A stretch of 64,000 nucleotides of DNA, taken from JBAXZR01 sp041670165. GTDB taxonomy: Bacteria; Bacillota; Clostridia; Christensenellales; UBA1242. Positions 16,728 to 25,499 of the stretch are shown here, in pieces (position 1 is the stretch's first letter; each line of letters begins with the position of its first letter). Both the position numbers and the translations under genes were made by a program. The DNA is taken from assembly GCA_041670165.1 (NCBI GenBank), contig JBAXZR010000002.1:1-64000 (forward strand), read 5' to 3'. The notes beneath the pieces are model-generated. The model worked only from the letters and a program-made list of their open reading frames with translations. It had not been told where the DNA came from and ran no database searches.

Positions 16728-18383
16728 TTAGTTTTGCATGATAATTGTTAAAATTAGTGGACGGCGTTTTGTTTTTTTGAAAAGGAAGTTGGCAAGTTCT
16801 TTTCTTACATTTGATTTAACCAAATTCAAATCTTGTCCTCTTATATCTTCGTTTTTAATATAAGTCATGATTGTATCTTTGCATTCACGAATAAGCATTT
16901 CGGCTTCATCGTTGTAAACAAGTCCACGAGTTATTATGAAAGGATCATTATTAAGTTCTCCACTTAGTGTCGAAAGATTAAGAACAACAACACAGAAACC
17001 TTCTTCGGCAAGTTGCAAACGATCTCTTAAAACTGTACTATTCATATCTCCAAGTCCAAGTCCATCAACAAGGCGTTGTCCTGCCTTAACATAGCCAATA
17101 TTTCTAATAAAGTCATTGCCCATTTCAATTTGAGTTCCAAGTTCTGCAATGAGAATATTTCTTTCTTGCATACCCATTGACACAGCAAGTTCAGCATGCA
17201 TTTTCAAGTGTCTATATTCACCATGAACAGGAATAAAGAATTTTGGGTTTGTTAATGCGTGCATGATTTTGAGTTCTTCTTGACAAGCATGTCCTGAAGT
17301 GTGAACTTCAGCAAGTTCATCATAAATTACATTTGCGCCAAGTTTGAAAATTGAATTAATTACATTATAAACACTTTTTTCATTACCTGGAATTGGTGAT
17401 GCTGAAATGATAACTGTGTCATTTGGTCCAAGTTTAACTTTTTTAAATTCACCTGAAGCCATACGATTAAGAGCACTCATAGGTTCGCCTTGGCTTCCTG
17501 TGCTTAAAATGATTAATTCATTGTCTGGAACTTTATCAATTCTTTCAATATCAACAATGTTTTTTGCGTTAAATGTGATTTCTCCAATTTTCATTGCAGT
17601 TTCTGCAACATTAATCATACTTCTTCCAGAAAATGCAACTTTTCTTTTATATTTTTCTGCAAGGTTTAAAACTTGTTGCATACGGTGAATGTTACTTGCA
17701 AAAGTTGCAACAATAATACGAGTATTTTTGTGTTTATCAAAAAGCTCATTAAGTGTTTTTCCAACATTTGATTCACTCATAGAGTAACCTTTGCGACAAA
17801 CATTTGTGCTTTCGCAAAGAAGTAAATTTATGCCTCTTTTTCCAAGCTCTCCAAATCTTGTGAGATCTGTCATGACACCATCAATTGGTTGAAAGTCAAT
17901 TTTGAAGTCGCCTGAGTGAACAATAACGCCTCTTGGTGTTGTGATTGCAAGAGCAAGAGCTCCAGAAATTGAGTGGCTAACTTTGATAAATTCAACAGAA
18001 AAGCAACCAACTTTAACAAGATTTTTTGGTTTTACAGAAATGAGTTTTGCTTTGATTTTTTGGTGTTCTTTAAGTTTGTTTTCAACGAGAGCAAGAGTCA
18101 TTCTGCTTCCGTAAACAGGAACTTCCAAGTCAGAAAGAACATATGGTAAACCACCGATATGGTCTTCGTGTCCGTGAGTTAAAAAAATTGCTCGTACTTT
18201 ATCTTTGTTTTCAATAAGATATGTGATGTCAGGAACAACAAGGTCAATTCCGGGAAGTTCATCTCCAGGGAATGTGAGCCCAGCATCAACAACGATAATA
18301 TCATTTTCAAACTCAATAGCGGTCATATTTTTACCAATTTCACCAACACCGCCAAGAAAGGTAATTTTTACATTAGATTCCAT
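16728..18383 (-). CDS. rnjA: Ribonuclease J
   Basis: 551 aa. A metallo-beta-lactamase/beta-CASP nuclease for mRNA decay and 5' end maturation in Firmicutes. The zinc motif HGHEDHIGG (His70, His72, Asp74, His75) is intact, with SHSISGALALAI and VHSGDFK, then SGRSMINVAE and STGSQGEPMSALNRMA of the beta-CASP part, and HTSGHACQEELK and VHGEYRHLKMHAELA near the end. Only one RNase J gene is in the window. RBS AAGGAG lies 13 nt before ATG, rather far. The next gene upstream ends over 200 nt away, so it is probably a single-gene unit. Confidence 0.95.
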   Translation of the reverse strand: MESNVKITFLGGVGEIGKNMTAIEFENDIIVVDAGLTFPGDELPGIDLVVPDITYLIENKDKVRAIFLTHGHEDHIGGLPYVLSDLEVPVYGSRMTLALVENKLKEHQKIKAKLISVKPKNLVKVGCFSVEFIKVSHSISGALALAITTPRGVIVHSGDFKIDFQPIDGVMTDLTRFGELGKRGINLLLCESTNVCRKGYSMSESNVGKTLNELFDKHKNTRIIVATFASNIHRMQQVLNLAEKYKRKVAFSGRSMINVAETAMKIGEITFNAKNIVDIERIDKVPDNELIILSTGSQGEPMSALNRMASGEFKKVKLGPNDTVIISASPIPGNEKSVYNVINSIFKLGANVIYDELAEVHTSGHACQEELKIMHALTNPKFFIPVHGEYRHLKMHAELAVSMGMQERNILIAELGTQIEMGNDFIRNIGYVKAGQRLVDGLGLGDMNSTVLRDRLQLAEEGFCVVVLNLSTLSGELNNDPFIITRGLVYNDEAEMLIRECKDTIMTYIKNEDIRGQDLNLVKSNVRKELANFLFKKTKRRPLILTIIMQN

Positions 18384-18626
18384 ATATATTTTTTTCTCCT
18401 TATATAAATTTTGCTTTATGGATAAAGCATTTTTAAAACAAAAAATGAGTTATGTGCATTAAATTTCAAAATTTAAACTAATTTATTGTAGTCAAATCTT
18501 CAATGAAAAATGCATTATTTCAGAATTTCTTTTTCTCTTCAAAATTTAATCTAGACACGAAATAATCTAGCACATTTGCAAGAAAAAATATGTATTGAAA
18601 TTCAAACTAGTTAGCTAATATTTCTA

Positions 18627-19565
18627 TTAGATTACTCTTTTCAGTTTTGAAATGTTTACTAACTCTTGAGGTTTTTTTGGTGTAACTATTACACTTGAAT
18701 CTATGTAATAACGCATACCTGTGCATTCAAAGAAAGTAACCATTTGAAAAATGAGAAGAAGGTAAGTGAAGAACGGAATAAGCAAAACGACACCCAAAGC
18801 ACCAAGAAGCAATGAACAGAAAATAACTAACATAACAAGAACTATTGAATTTGAAAGAATTCTGAAAAACTTTTGAAATGTTGCTTTTAAACCAATTTCC
18901 AAACTTTTGAAAACCCCATTGTTATGAACAACCATTGCAGGCATCCAACCAGAAAACAATGTGATGAAAAAGGAATAAGAGAACCAAACAAAAATAATTA
19001 TTGTTATTGGCATCAGAATTTGAAAGAGCGTTTCATTTTGGAATAATAGAAAAATCTTTGACGAAACAAACAAGACAAAGAGAGCATATGAAACTGAAAC
19101 CAATGTTTTTATGAGTTGCAAACCAATGCTTTTTCCAAGATTTCCAATGAAGCTTGCAGTAAATCCAAATTTTGCTCCACTTCCCATGCTTCCAAAAAGA
19201 CATTCTCCAACAGCGACTTCAGAAAGCCCAAGCAAAAATGGAAAGCCAACAAACAACATTGAAATTGCAAAAATCACAGTTGATGGCATGATTTCATATG
19301 CTGATGAAATACCATTTTGAAATGAACTTAACAATGCTTCAATTTTTTCAAAAAATTCTGGCAAATTGTTGTTGAGATTGAAAAAAGAAAATAAATTTTC
19401 CAGTTGTACCCAAAAGTTTTCTGCGTTTAAAAACGATTCAATTTTAAGAAGAGCAGGCAAAACAATAATTCCCGCAAAAACGAAAACAATTAGTTTAAAT
19501 AATAATAGTTTCCAAACAGTTGAGAAATTTGCAATAAGAATTCTCACTGTATTTTTAAGCATCAT
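18627..19565 (-). CDS. Polytopic membrane protein, unknown
   Basis: 312 aa with about six membrane segments (near 17-40, 98-122, 151-177, 182-208, 240-262, 263-285). The loop between the first two is helical and not hydrophobic (about 45-95). The sequence does not match a family I recognise; the pattern is loosely that of DUF975/YciC-like membrane proteins (inference only). The start has two adjacent Met codons. No clear Shine-Dalgarno is visible. It stands between rnjA and the divergent alr. Confidence 0.6.
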   Translation of the reverse strand: MMLKNTVRILIANFSTVWKLLLFKLIVFVFAGIIVLPALLKIESFLNAENFWVQLENLFSFFNLNNNLPEFFEKIEALLSSFQNGISSAYEIMPSTVIFAISMLFVGFPFLLGLSEVAVGECLFGSMGSGAKFGFTASFIGNLGKSIGLQLIKTLVSVSYALFVLFVSSKIFLLFQNETLFQILMPITIIIFVWFSYSFFITLFSGWMPAMVVHNNGVFKSLEIGLKATFQKFFRILSNSIVLVMLVIFCSLLLGALGVVLLIPFFTYLLLIFQMVTFFECTGMRYYIDSSVIVTPKKPQELVNISKLKRVI

Positions 19566-19705
19566 AAATCACCTGTATCTTGGAATCCCGTTAGGGCAAA
19601 CTTTTCAATCACTTTTAACAATACTAACATATGAAAAACCTATTTGCAAGTATTTTTGATTTAAAAGAAAGAACATTTGAAAGATTATTGTCATAAATAG
19701 GAAAA

Positions 19706-20791
19706 ATGAACAGTTTTTCAAATATTATTATTGATAAAAAAGCAATAAGAGCAAACATAAGGGTAACAACAAATCTTATGGGGAATTCTTTTCAGCCAAT
19801 TGCAGTAATAAAAGCAAATGCTTATTCGCATGGTGCAATAAACGCAATGAAAATTCTTTCAACTTGTGGAGTAAAAATTTTTGCTGTTGCATGTTGCAAA
19901 GAAGCACAAGAATTGCTTACGGAAAGATTTGAAAATGAAATTTTATTGCTATCTTTTCCAAGTGATATTGAATTTTGCATAAAGAACAAAATATTTTTTA
20001 CAGTGTCATCTTTGGCTGAGCTTAATGAAACAATTCTTGTTGCAAAACAGTTGAAAGCAAAAGCATTTATTGATTTAAAAATCAATTCAGGAATGAACAG
20101 ATATGGTTTCAAAAAAACGCTAGAATTTTGTGAAGCAATACAAAAAATTCTTAAAACTGATAAAATTGTTTTGCATGGAGTTTATACTCATTTTTGCAGT
20201 GTAAGAAGCTCAAAAATTGTTGCAGAAAAACAAGCAAAAAAGTTTCAAAATTTTTTATGCCTCATTCCTTCAAAACTTAATCCAATTGTTCATATTGGCG
20301 GGCATGAAATTCTTGATGTAATTGATAAAAAGTTTTACAAAATTTACTTAGATGGAATAACACATATTAGAGTTGGTTTAATGCTTTATGGCTATGGAAG
20401 AAAAGGTTTGAAAAAAGTTCTTAAAATTGAAAGCAAAGTTGTTATGCTTCAAAAATGTGAACCAAATGAAGTCGTTGGATATGGCGGAAAAAATAAGTTA
20501 AAAGAGAAAACAATGGTTGCGGTTGTTCCTTTTGGTTATGCAGATGGAATGCCGAGGACATTAGGAAACGGCAATGGGAATGTTGTAATTTGCAAAAAAA
20601 AATGTCCAATAATTGGCAATATTTGTATGGATTCATTTATGGTTGATGTGACCTCTTTACCGCAAATCAAGGTGAACGAAAAAGTTACAATTTTTACTAA
20701 TGCTACTGATTGGGCAAAAAAATTAAACACCATTGAATATGAAGTTCTTACCAATTTCAATCATTATAGAAATAACTATATATATAAATAG
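19706..20791 (+). CDS. alr: Alanine racemase
   Basis: 361 aa, PLP enzyme that makes D-alanine for the cell wall. The PLP lysine lies in VIKANAYSHG (Lys36; the usual form is VxKADAYGHG), the substrate motif is MNRYGF, the second catalytic Tyr is in VVGYGGK (about 259), and VPFGYADGMPR and GNICMDSFMVDVT are intact. The C-terminus (EVLTNFNHYRNNYIYK) is diverged from the usual S-R-R-V-x-R-x-Y ending. In many Firmicutes alr lies between acpS and mazEF; here it is 30 kb away. Only a weak RBS (AATAGG) is seen. Confidence 0.92.
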   Translation: MNSFSNIIIDKKAIRANIRVTTNLMGNSFQPIAVIKANAYSHGAINAMKILSTCGVKIFAVACCKEAQELLTERFENEILLLSFPSDIEFCIKNKIFFTVSSLAELNETILVAKQLKAKAFIDLKINSGMNRYGFKKTLEFCEAIQKILKTDKIVLHGVYTHFCSVRSSKIVAEKQAKKFQNFLCLIPSKLNPIVHIGGHEILDVIDKKFYKIYLDGITHIRVGLMLYGYGRKGLKKVLKIESKVVMLQKCEPNEVVGYGGKNKLKEKTMVAVVPFGYADGMPRTLGNGNGNVVICKKKCPIIGNICMDSFMVDVTSLPQIKVNEKVTIFTNATDWAKKLNTIEYEVLTNFNHYRNNYIYK

Positions 20792-20816
20792 AATAAAAAA
20801 TACTAAATTAAAAAAT

Positions 20817-20839
20817 AACATTTCAAGTTGTGAAATGTT
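20817..20839 (+). terminator. Possible terminator after alr
   Basis: A perfect 9-bp stem AACATTTCA / TGAAATGTT with a 5-nt loop; the T6 run begins only 5 nt after the stem and the stem is AT-rich, so the call is weak. Confidence 0.4.
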
Positions 20840-21051
20840 AAATGATTTTTTAAAGTATTAAAATACATTATTTATATTATTAAATTATTGTATTTTTTTT
20901 TAATTACTCATGTTCTTTTAATATAATTTTTAAAAATCAAATATTTAGTTAATAAATTGATATTTAAAGTGTTTATTAAGTTGATTTTAAAGTGTTTATT
21001 TAATAAAAGCATTTATTATTTTTAATTACTTATTTTGATAAAGTTTTTTAT

Positions 21052-21810
21052 TTAGAAATTTGTTAAAGTAGCAAAGCCAGTTGGATTAAGTGAAGCACCA
21101 CCAACAAGCCCACCATTTATTCCTTCAATAGACAAATATTGCTTGTTTTTTTCGCTAACACTTCCGCCATACAAAATGCTTATTTGATTTGCAGATTGTG
21201 AATCGAAAAGTTTGTTAATACATTTGCGGATATAATAGGCTGCTTCAGCAATTTGAGTTTCATTTGCACTTATTCCAGTTCCAATCGCCCAAATTGGTTC
21301 ATATGCAATAATCAAATTTTCAAGTTTTTCTTTTGATACATTTTTTAATGCTGAATCAATTTGACTAGATATAACAGTTTCAAAATTTCCTTTATTTCTT
21401 GAATCCAAAGATTCACCAACACAAAGAATTGCCGTTACATTTTTGTTGAGAATTCTTTCAAGTTTTTTTGCGACTATTTCATTGGTTTCGTTGAAAAGAG
21501 TTCTTCGTTCACTGTGTCCAACAATGCAAAATTTAGCATTGCAGTCGACAATCATATTCAAGCTTATTTCCCCAGTAAATGCACCTTTTTCTTCTCCATT
21601 AATATTTTGAGCACCAATAGAAACAATTGAGTTTTTTGTCATTTCCTTGGCAACATGCAAACTGGTTGCTGGAGGACAAAGAACAATTGATGGTGAATCA
21701 CTGTTTCTTTCATAAGAATTTATTTCTTTCAAAAAAATTTTTAAATACTCTTTTGTTTCAGTTGGAGTTTGATTCATTTTGAAATTGGCAATGATATATT
21801 TTTTTGTCAT
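21052..21810 (-). CDS. tpiA: Triosephosphate isomerase
   Basis: 252 aa, full length. It interconverts DHAP and glyceraldehyde-3-phosphate. Catalytic residues are visible: Asn9 and Lys11 (ANFKMN), His99 (VGHSERR), Glu171 (AYEPIWAIGTG); the phosphate-binding ILYGGSV and GLVGGASL follow. RBS AAGGAG is 7 nt before ATG. It is not linked to gap or pgk here, though gap lies 25 kb away. Confidence 0.97.
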   Translation of the reverse strand: MTKKYIIANFKMNQTPTETKEYLKIFLKEINSYERNSDSPSIVLCPPATSLHVAKEMTKNSIVSIGAQNINGEEKGAFTGEISLNMIVDCNAKFCIVGHSERRTLFNETNEIVAKKLERILNKNVTAILCVGESLDSRNKGNFETVISSQIDSALKNVSKEKLENLIIAYEPIWAIGTGISANETQIAEAAYYIRKCINKLFDSQSANQISILYGGSVSEKNKQYLSIEGINGGLVGGASLNPTGFATLTNF

Positions 21811-21845
21811 ATTTTTACTCCTTTTATCTATTTTTACTATTTAAT

Positions 21846-21873
21846 AAAAAAATGAAAAGCAAAATGCTTTTCA
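21846..21873 (-). terminator. Terminator between the HicB-like gene and tpiA
   Basis: TGAAAAGCA / TGCTTTTCA, 9 bp with a 3-nt loop, followed on the minus strand by a T run. It separates the small gene from tpiA. Confidence 0.8.
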
Positions 21874-21881
21874 ATGATAAA

Positions 21882-22160
21882 TTATTTCTGTAACTCTTTT
21901 TCAGATATAACGGCATCAATCAACAAAACGCAAGAAGCATCTTTGCTTTTTGAAACCACTGTTTCAAATTTGGTTGGTTCATTGTAAGGAATTTCAAACT
22001 TAAGGGCATATGTTAAGTAAACTCGCAAGTAATCCTTTGCAAAAAGGAATGCTTCTTCAATTGAAGACCCTTCTGTGAAGATGTCTAAATCTGGAAAAGA
22101 AACCAAAAATGTTTCATCTTCTTGGGCAAACAAAACTGCAGGAAAAACAAATTGTTGCAT
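21882..22160 (-). CDS. HicB-like (UPF0150) antitoxin-type protein, no HicA partner
   Basis: 92 aa. The core FPAVLFAQEDETFLVSFPDL-(x)-IFTEGSSIEEAFLFAKDYLRVYL matches the partial RNase H-like fold of HicB antitoxins (F-P-D-L-x-x-x-x-T-x-G-x-x-x-x-E-A). The C-terminal part is diverged and shows no ribbon-helix-helix. No HicA-like toxin (small, with G-S-H motif) lies on either side, so it is either an orphan or a HicB-like protein recruited to another role. RBS AAAGGGG is 6 nt before ATG. Confidence 0.65.
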   Translation of the reverse strand: MQQFVFPAVLFAQEDETFLVSFPDLDIFTEGSSIEEAFLFAKDYLRVYLTYALKFEIPYNEPTKFETVVSKSKDASCVLLIDAVISEKELQK

Positions 22161-22186
22161 GTGGACCCCTTTTTCTAACAGTTTTT

Positions 22187-22460
22187 AGTTTATCATAAAT
22201 ATTTTTTAGAGCCAAATAAAAATTGAACTTTTTTTAAAAAATATTAAATTAAGACAATATTTAAAATATTAGTACAAATGAAAATTCAATTTGAAGCATT
22301 TTTTTGTGAAAATTTACCTTTTTCAAGTGTTTTGCGGAGAAAATTAAAAATCATAAATTAAATATAGTTTTTGCATATTTTTTTGTAACCTAATAAAAAA
22401 ATCAAAATAAAATATAATCTGCAAGTTTTTGACAAGGATTTTTGCAATGAAGCTTTAGAT
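22187..22460. other. AT-rich intergenic stretch
   Basis: No reading frame with an RBS is seen. On the minus strand an extended -10 like TG-A-TAAACT lies about 40 nt before the HicB-like gene. Otherwise only A/T tracts. Confidence 0.4.
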
Positions 22461-22486
22461 AAAAAAAACTCCCACAAATGTGAGAG
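22461..22486 (-). terminator. Terminator of the 57-aa gene
   Basis: On the minus strand CTCTCACA-TT-TGTGGGAG (one mismatch) followed by T8, 15 nt after the stop at 22501. Confidence 0.8.
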
Positions 22487-22500
22487 ATTAGAAGACAAAA

Positions 22501-22674
22501 TTATAAAGAGAATCCACTTTCTTTTTTGTTATGTAGGTGAGAAGAGATGTCGAGGCTAGCCAAAGTGCTGAATTTGCCACCAGCTTCTTTTTCAATTTCT
22601 TTAACATCACCTATCGCTGAAACAATTTTGTTAACTTTTTCGCCTGCGATTGTTGTGTGATTGCTAATTTTCAT
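22501..22674 (-). CDS. Small unknown protein, 57 aa
   Basis: Not recognised. It begins MKISNHTTIAGEKV and has the pattern of a short, polar, mostly helical protein without membrane segments; a Gly-Gly-Lys-Phe-Ser-Thr-Leu element sits in the middle. The start at 22674 is set by a very purine-rich RBS (GAGGGGGG) 6 nt upstream, and the gene is followed at once by a strong terminator. Both signs make it a real gene in spite of its size. Confidence 0.65.
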   Translation of the reverse strand: MKISNHTTIAGEKVNKIVSAIGDVKEIEKEAGGKFSTLASLDISSHLHNKKESGFSL

Positions 22675-22689
22675 ATTTGCCCCCCTCAA

Positions 22690-22985
22690 TTAACTACGCG
22701 TATTCTAACACAACCACATTCAGTTGTAAAGAGTAAATTTTGAAATATTATTATGTTTTTTAAAAAAATGGTTTGAACAAATAGCATTAAATAATTAAAC
22801 AAAAAATATTCGAATTTAATAAATTCTTTTGAAGATTTTGCAAAGAGTATTCTTGCATTCACAAAAATATTTTCATTTATTTTAAATTTTTGTTTTAATA
22901 AGTGTGCACTAAAAGAAACTAAAAAACTTGAATTCAAAATTTTACTCTACTCAATTTGGCTTTTTTCATAATTACCTTATAAATA
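22690..22985. other. AT-rich intergenic stretch
   Basis: No supported gene. An open frame of 83 codons on the minus strand lacks an RBS and has the composition of random AT-rich sequence. The promoter of the P-type ATPase lies at its right edge. Confidence 0.4.
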
Positions 22986-22989
22986 TAAG

Positions 22990-23018
22990 TTGCACGGTAG
23001 AACTTTTTTGTGTATCAT
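22990..23018 (+). promoter_or_regulatory. Promoter of the P-type ATPase gene
   Basis: TTGCAC (22990-22995), 17 bp, TATCAT (23013-23018). Confidence 0.6.
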
Positions 23019-23044
23019 ATAACAATCGTTAATTGAGAGGAAAA

Positions 23045-25426
23045 ATGAAAAAAAGAAAAACTATTGAATTTGTTGAAAAAAAAGAAACAGATTTAAAACT
23101 AGGATTAACTAGTGAAGAAGTAACAAAAAGAAAAGAAGCATTTTTGACAAATAAAAAAGCACAAAAAAGTGGAAAAAGTATTGGAAAAATATTTTTTGAA
23201 AACACTTTTACTTTTTTTAATCTTGTTTGGGCTGTTTTGTTTGTTTTACTTGTTTTTGTTGGTTCATACAAGGACCTATTGTTTATGGTTATTATTGTTG
23301 CAAACACTTCTATTGCGATTTTTCAAGAAGTCAAAGCCAAGATGGCAGTTGAAAAACTTGCTTTTGCCGTTCTTACAAAAGTTAAAACCATTAGAAATGG
23401 AAAAGAAACAATGGTAACTTCAGAAGAGCTTGTTAGAGATGATATTTTTGTTTTGGAAGTTGGCAATCAAATTCCTGCTGATTCGATTGTTGTTTCTGGT
23501 GAGGCAAGTGTTAATGAAAGCATGCTCACAGGTGAAAGTGTGCCAATCAAAAAAATTGTTGGTAGCAAAGTGTATGCAGGAAGCTTTGTAACAAGTGGCG
23601 GATTTATTTTGCGTGCAACAACTGTTGGAGATGATTCATATATATCTTCAATTGAAAAACAAGCAAAAAAATTTAAAAGCCCATCTTCTAATCTTTTTAA
23701 AGATTTAAACAAAATAATAAAGTTCATTGGTGTTTTCATTATTCCAATTGGAATTGTTATGTATATAAACAACTATTATACTTTGCATGGAAATTTTGTT
23801 GAGGCAATTTCAAAAACATGTGGTGCTGTTGCTGGGCTTATACCAGCTGGAATGTTTTTGCTTGTAACAATTGCTCTTGCTGCTGCTGTTGTTAAACTTA
23901 CAAAACACAAAACATTGGTTCAAGACATTTATAGTGTTGAAATGCTTGCAAGAACAAATGTTCTTTGTCTTGATAAAACTGGAACAATCACTGACGGAAC
24001 AATGAAAGTTTCTGATGTTATTGAAATGGAAAAATCTCCTTTTGAACAGAATTTTAATTCTATTATTCAAAATCTTCTTGCAATTCAATCTTCAAACAAC
24101 AACACTTCACTTGCTCTTATTGATCATTTTGAAAAAAGAATAACAATGGAAAATACATACAATATTCCATTTTCTTCAGAAAAAAAATTTATGGCAGCTT
24201 CATTTCAAGGAGTTGGAACAATTGTCCTTGGAGCAATTGAATTTATTTGTTGTCAAAAGAACAAAGAACTTTGCGAAAAAGCAAAAGAACTTGCTTCTGA
24301 AGGAAACAGAGTTTTGATTGTTGCTGGAAGCAAAGACCTTATTGATGATGGGGCTATGCCAGAAAATCTTTGTGCTTTTGCAATTATTGCCGTTGAAGAT
24401 CACATAAGGCATGATGCAAAAGATACAATTTCTTGGTTTGAAAATAATGATGTTGAAATCAAAATTATTTCTGGGGATAATCCACTTACAGTAAGCAACA
24501 TTGCAAAGCGTGTTGGTGTTAAAGGCTGGGAAAAATGTGTTTCGCTTGAAGAAATGAGCCTTGAAGATGTTGAGAAAATTGCAGATAAATACACAATTTT
24601 TGGGCGAGTTTCTCCAGAACAAAAATATGTGATTGTTAAAACACTTAAAAAACAAGGAAAGGTTGTTGCAATGACTGGTGATGGTGTCAATGACACCCTT
24701 GCTCTTAAAGAATCTGATTGTTCAATTGCTATGGCAGAAGGAAGTGAAGTTACAAGAAGCATTGCAAACATTGTCCTTATGGATAGCAAGTTTTCATCTA
24801 TGCCAAGAGTAGTGGCAGAGGGAAGACAAGTCATAAACAATGTTCAAACTTCTTCAACATTGTTTCTTATGAAAACACTTTTTGCTTTTGCAGTTTCATT
24901 ATTTGCAATTTTTACATTTTCACCTTATCCTTTCAGTACTTCACAAATGGTTCTTATTGAGTTTTGTGTAATTGGATTGCCATCATTGTTTTTGGCTCTT
25001 CAACCAAGCTCAAAACTTGTTGAAGGAAACTTTATTCCTCAAGTTCTAAAAAAGAGTATTCCATATGCTTCTTTTATGGTAATTGCTATTGCGGGTGTTT
25101 TGATTCTTGGCAAATTCAACATTTTATCAACTGTTGAAGTTGAAACTCTTTCAACCCTAGTTTTAACAGCTGTAGGTTTTATTAATCTTGTTAGAATTTG
25201 CATTCCTTTTTCAAAAAACAGGGCAATTGCTGTTATACTTTCCGCTTTACTTATAATAATTGCTATCGCAATTGCTCCAGAATTTTTTAACATAAAAGTG
25301 TTTTCAAAAAAAATTGTTTTAGGATTTATTTTTATAGTTAGTTTTGTTGTGCTTTTACATTTGCTTTTTTCAATTTTTCAAAAAATTAATAAAAAAGTTA
25401 AGAAAATAAACAAAAATTTGATATAA
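23045..25426 (+). CDS. Cation-transporting P-type ATPase (CtpE-like)
   Basis: 793 aa from ATG 23045 (GAGAGG upstream; an in-frame TTG at 23033 is less likely). Actuator motif LTGES (about 161-165), phosphorylation site DKTGTITDG (Asp310), hinge MTGDGVNDTLALKESD, and about ten membrane segments: two near 50-90, two near 225-280, six at the C-terminus. The fourth segment reads GLIPAGMFLL, without CPC or the Ca2+-ATPase PEGL, similar to CtpE-like P-type ATPases. There is no N-terminal metal-binding domain. The ion cannot be read from the sequence; Ca2+ uptake is known for mycobacterial CtpE. Confidence 0.88.
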   Translation: MKKRKTIEFVEKKETDLKLGLTSEEVTKRKEAFLTNKKAQKSGKSIGKIFFENTFTFFNLVWAVLFVLLVFVGSYKDLLFMVIIVANTSIAIFQEVKAKMAVEKLAFAVLTKVKTIRNGKETMVTSEELVRDDIFVLEVGNQIPADSIVVSGEASVNESMLTGESVPIKKIVGSKVYAGSFVTSGGFILRATTVGDDSYISSIEKQAKKFKSPSSNLFKDLNKIIKFIGVFIIPIGIVMYINNYYTLHGNFVEAISKTCGAVAGLIPAGMFLLVTIALAAAVVKLTKHKTLVQDIYSVEMLARTNVLCLDKTGTITDGTMKVSDVIEMEKSPFEQNFNSIIQNLLAIQSSNNNTSLALIDHFEKRITMENTYNIPFSSEKKFMAASFQGVGTIVLGAIEFICCQKNKELCEKAKELASEGNRVLIVAGSKDLIDDGAMPENLCAFAIIAVEDHIRHDAKDTISWFENNDVEIKIISGDNPLTVSNIAKRVGVKGWEKCVSLEEMSLEDVEKIADKYTIFGRVSPEQKYVIVKTLKKQGKVVAMTGDGVNDTLALKESDCSIAMAEGSEVTRSIANIVLMDSKFSSMPRVVAEGRQVINNVQTSSTLFLMKTLFAFAVSLFAIFTFSPYPFSTSQMVLIEFCVIGLPSLFLALQPSSKLVEGNFIPQVLKKSIPYASFMVIAIAGVLILGKFNILSTVEVETLSTLVLTAVGFINLVRICIPFSKNRAIAVILSALLIIIAIAIAPEFFNIKVFSKKIVLGFIFIVSFVVLLHLLFSIFQKINKKVKKINKNLI

Positions 25427-25499
25427 TTCTTTAGTTTAATACAAACTATTTTTTAATAATATTGTATGCTTATAATTATGAAAGGAAGAAAAACTAAAA

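Noticed and set aside
19706..20791. alr as a pseudogene
   Set aside because: In spite of the diverged ends, the PLP Lys, the Tyr and the GYADG and CMD motifs are intact and the frame is open.
22686..22937. 83-aa minus-strand frame
   Set aside because: No RBS, random AT-rich composition, and it overlaps only intergenic A/T tracts.
24200..24840. Two long minus-strand frames (146 and 151 aa)
   Set aside because: They are antisense to the P-type ATPase core and show no motif or RBS.
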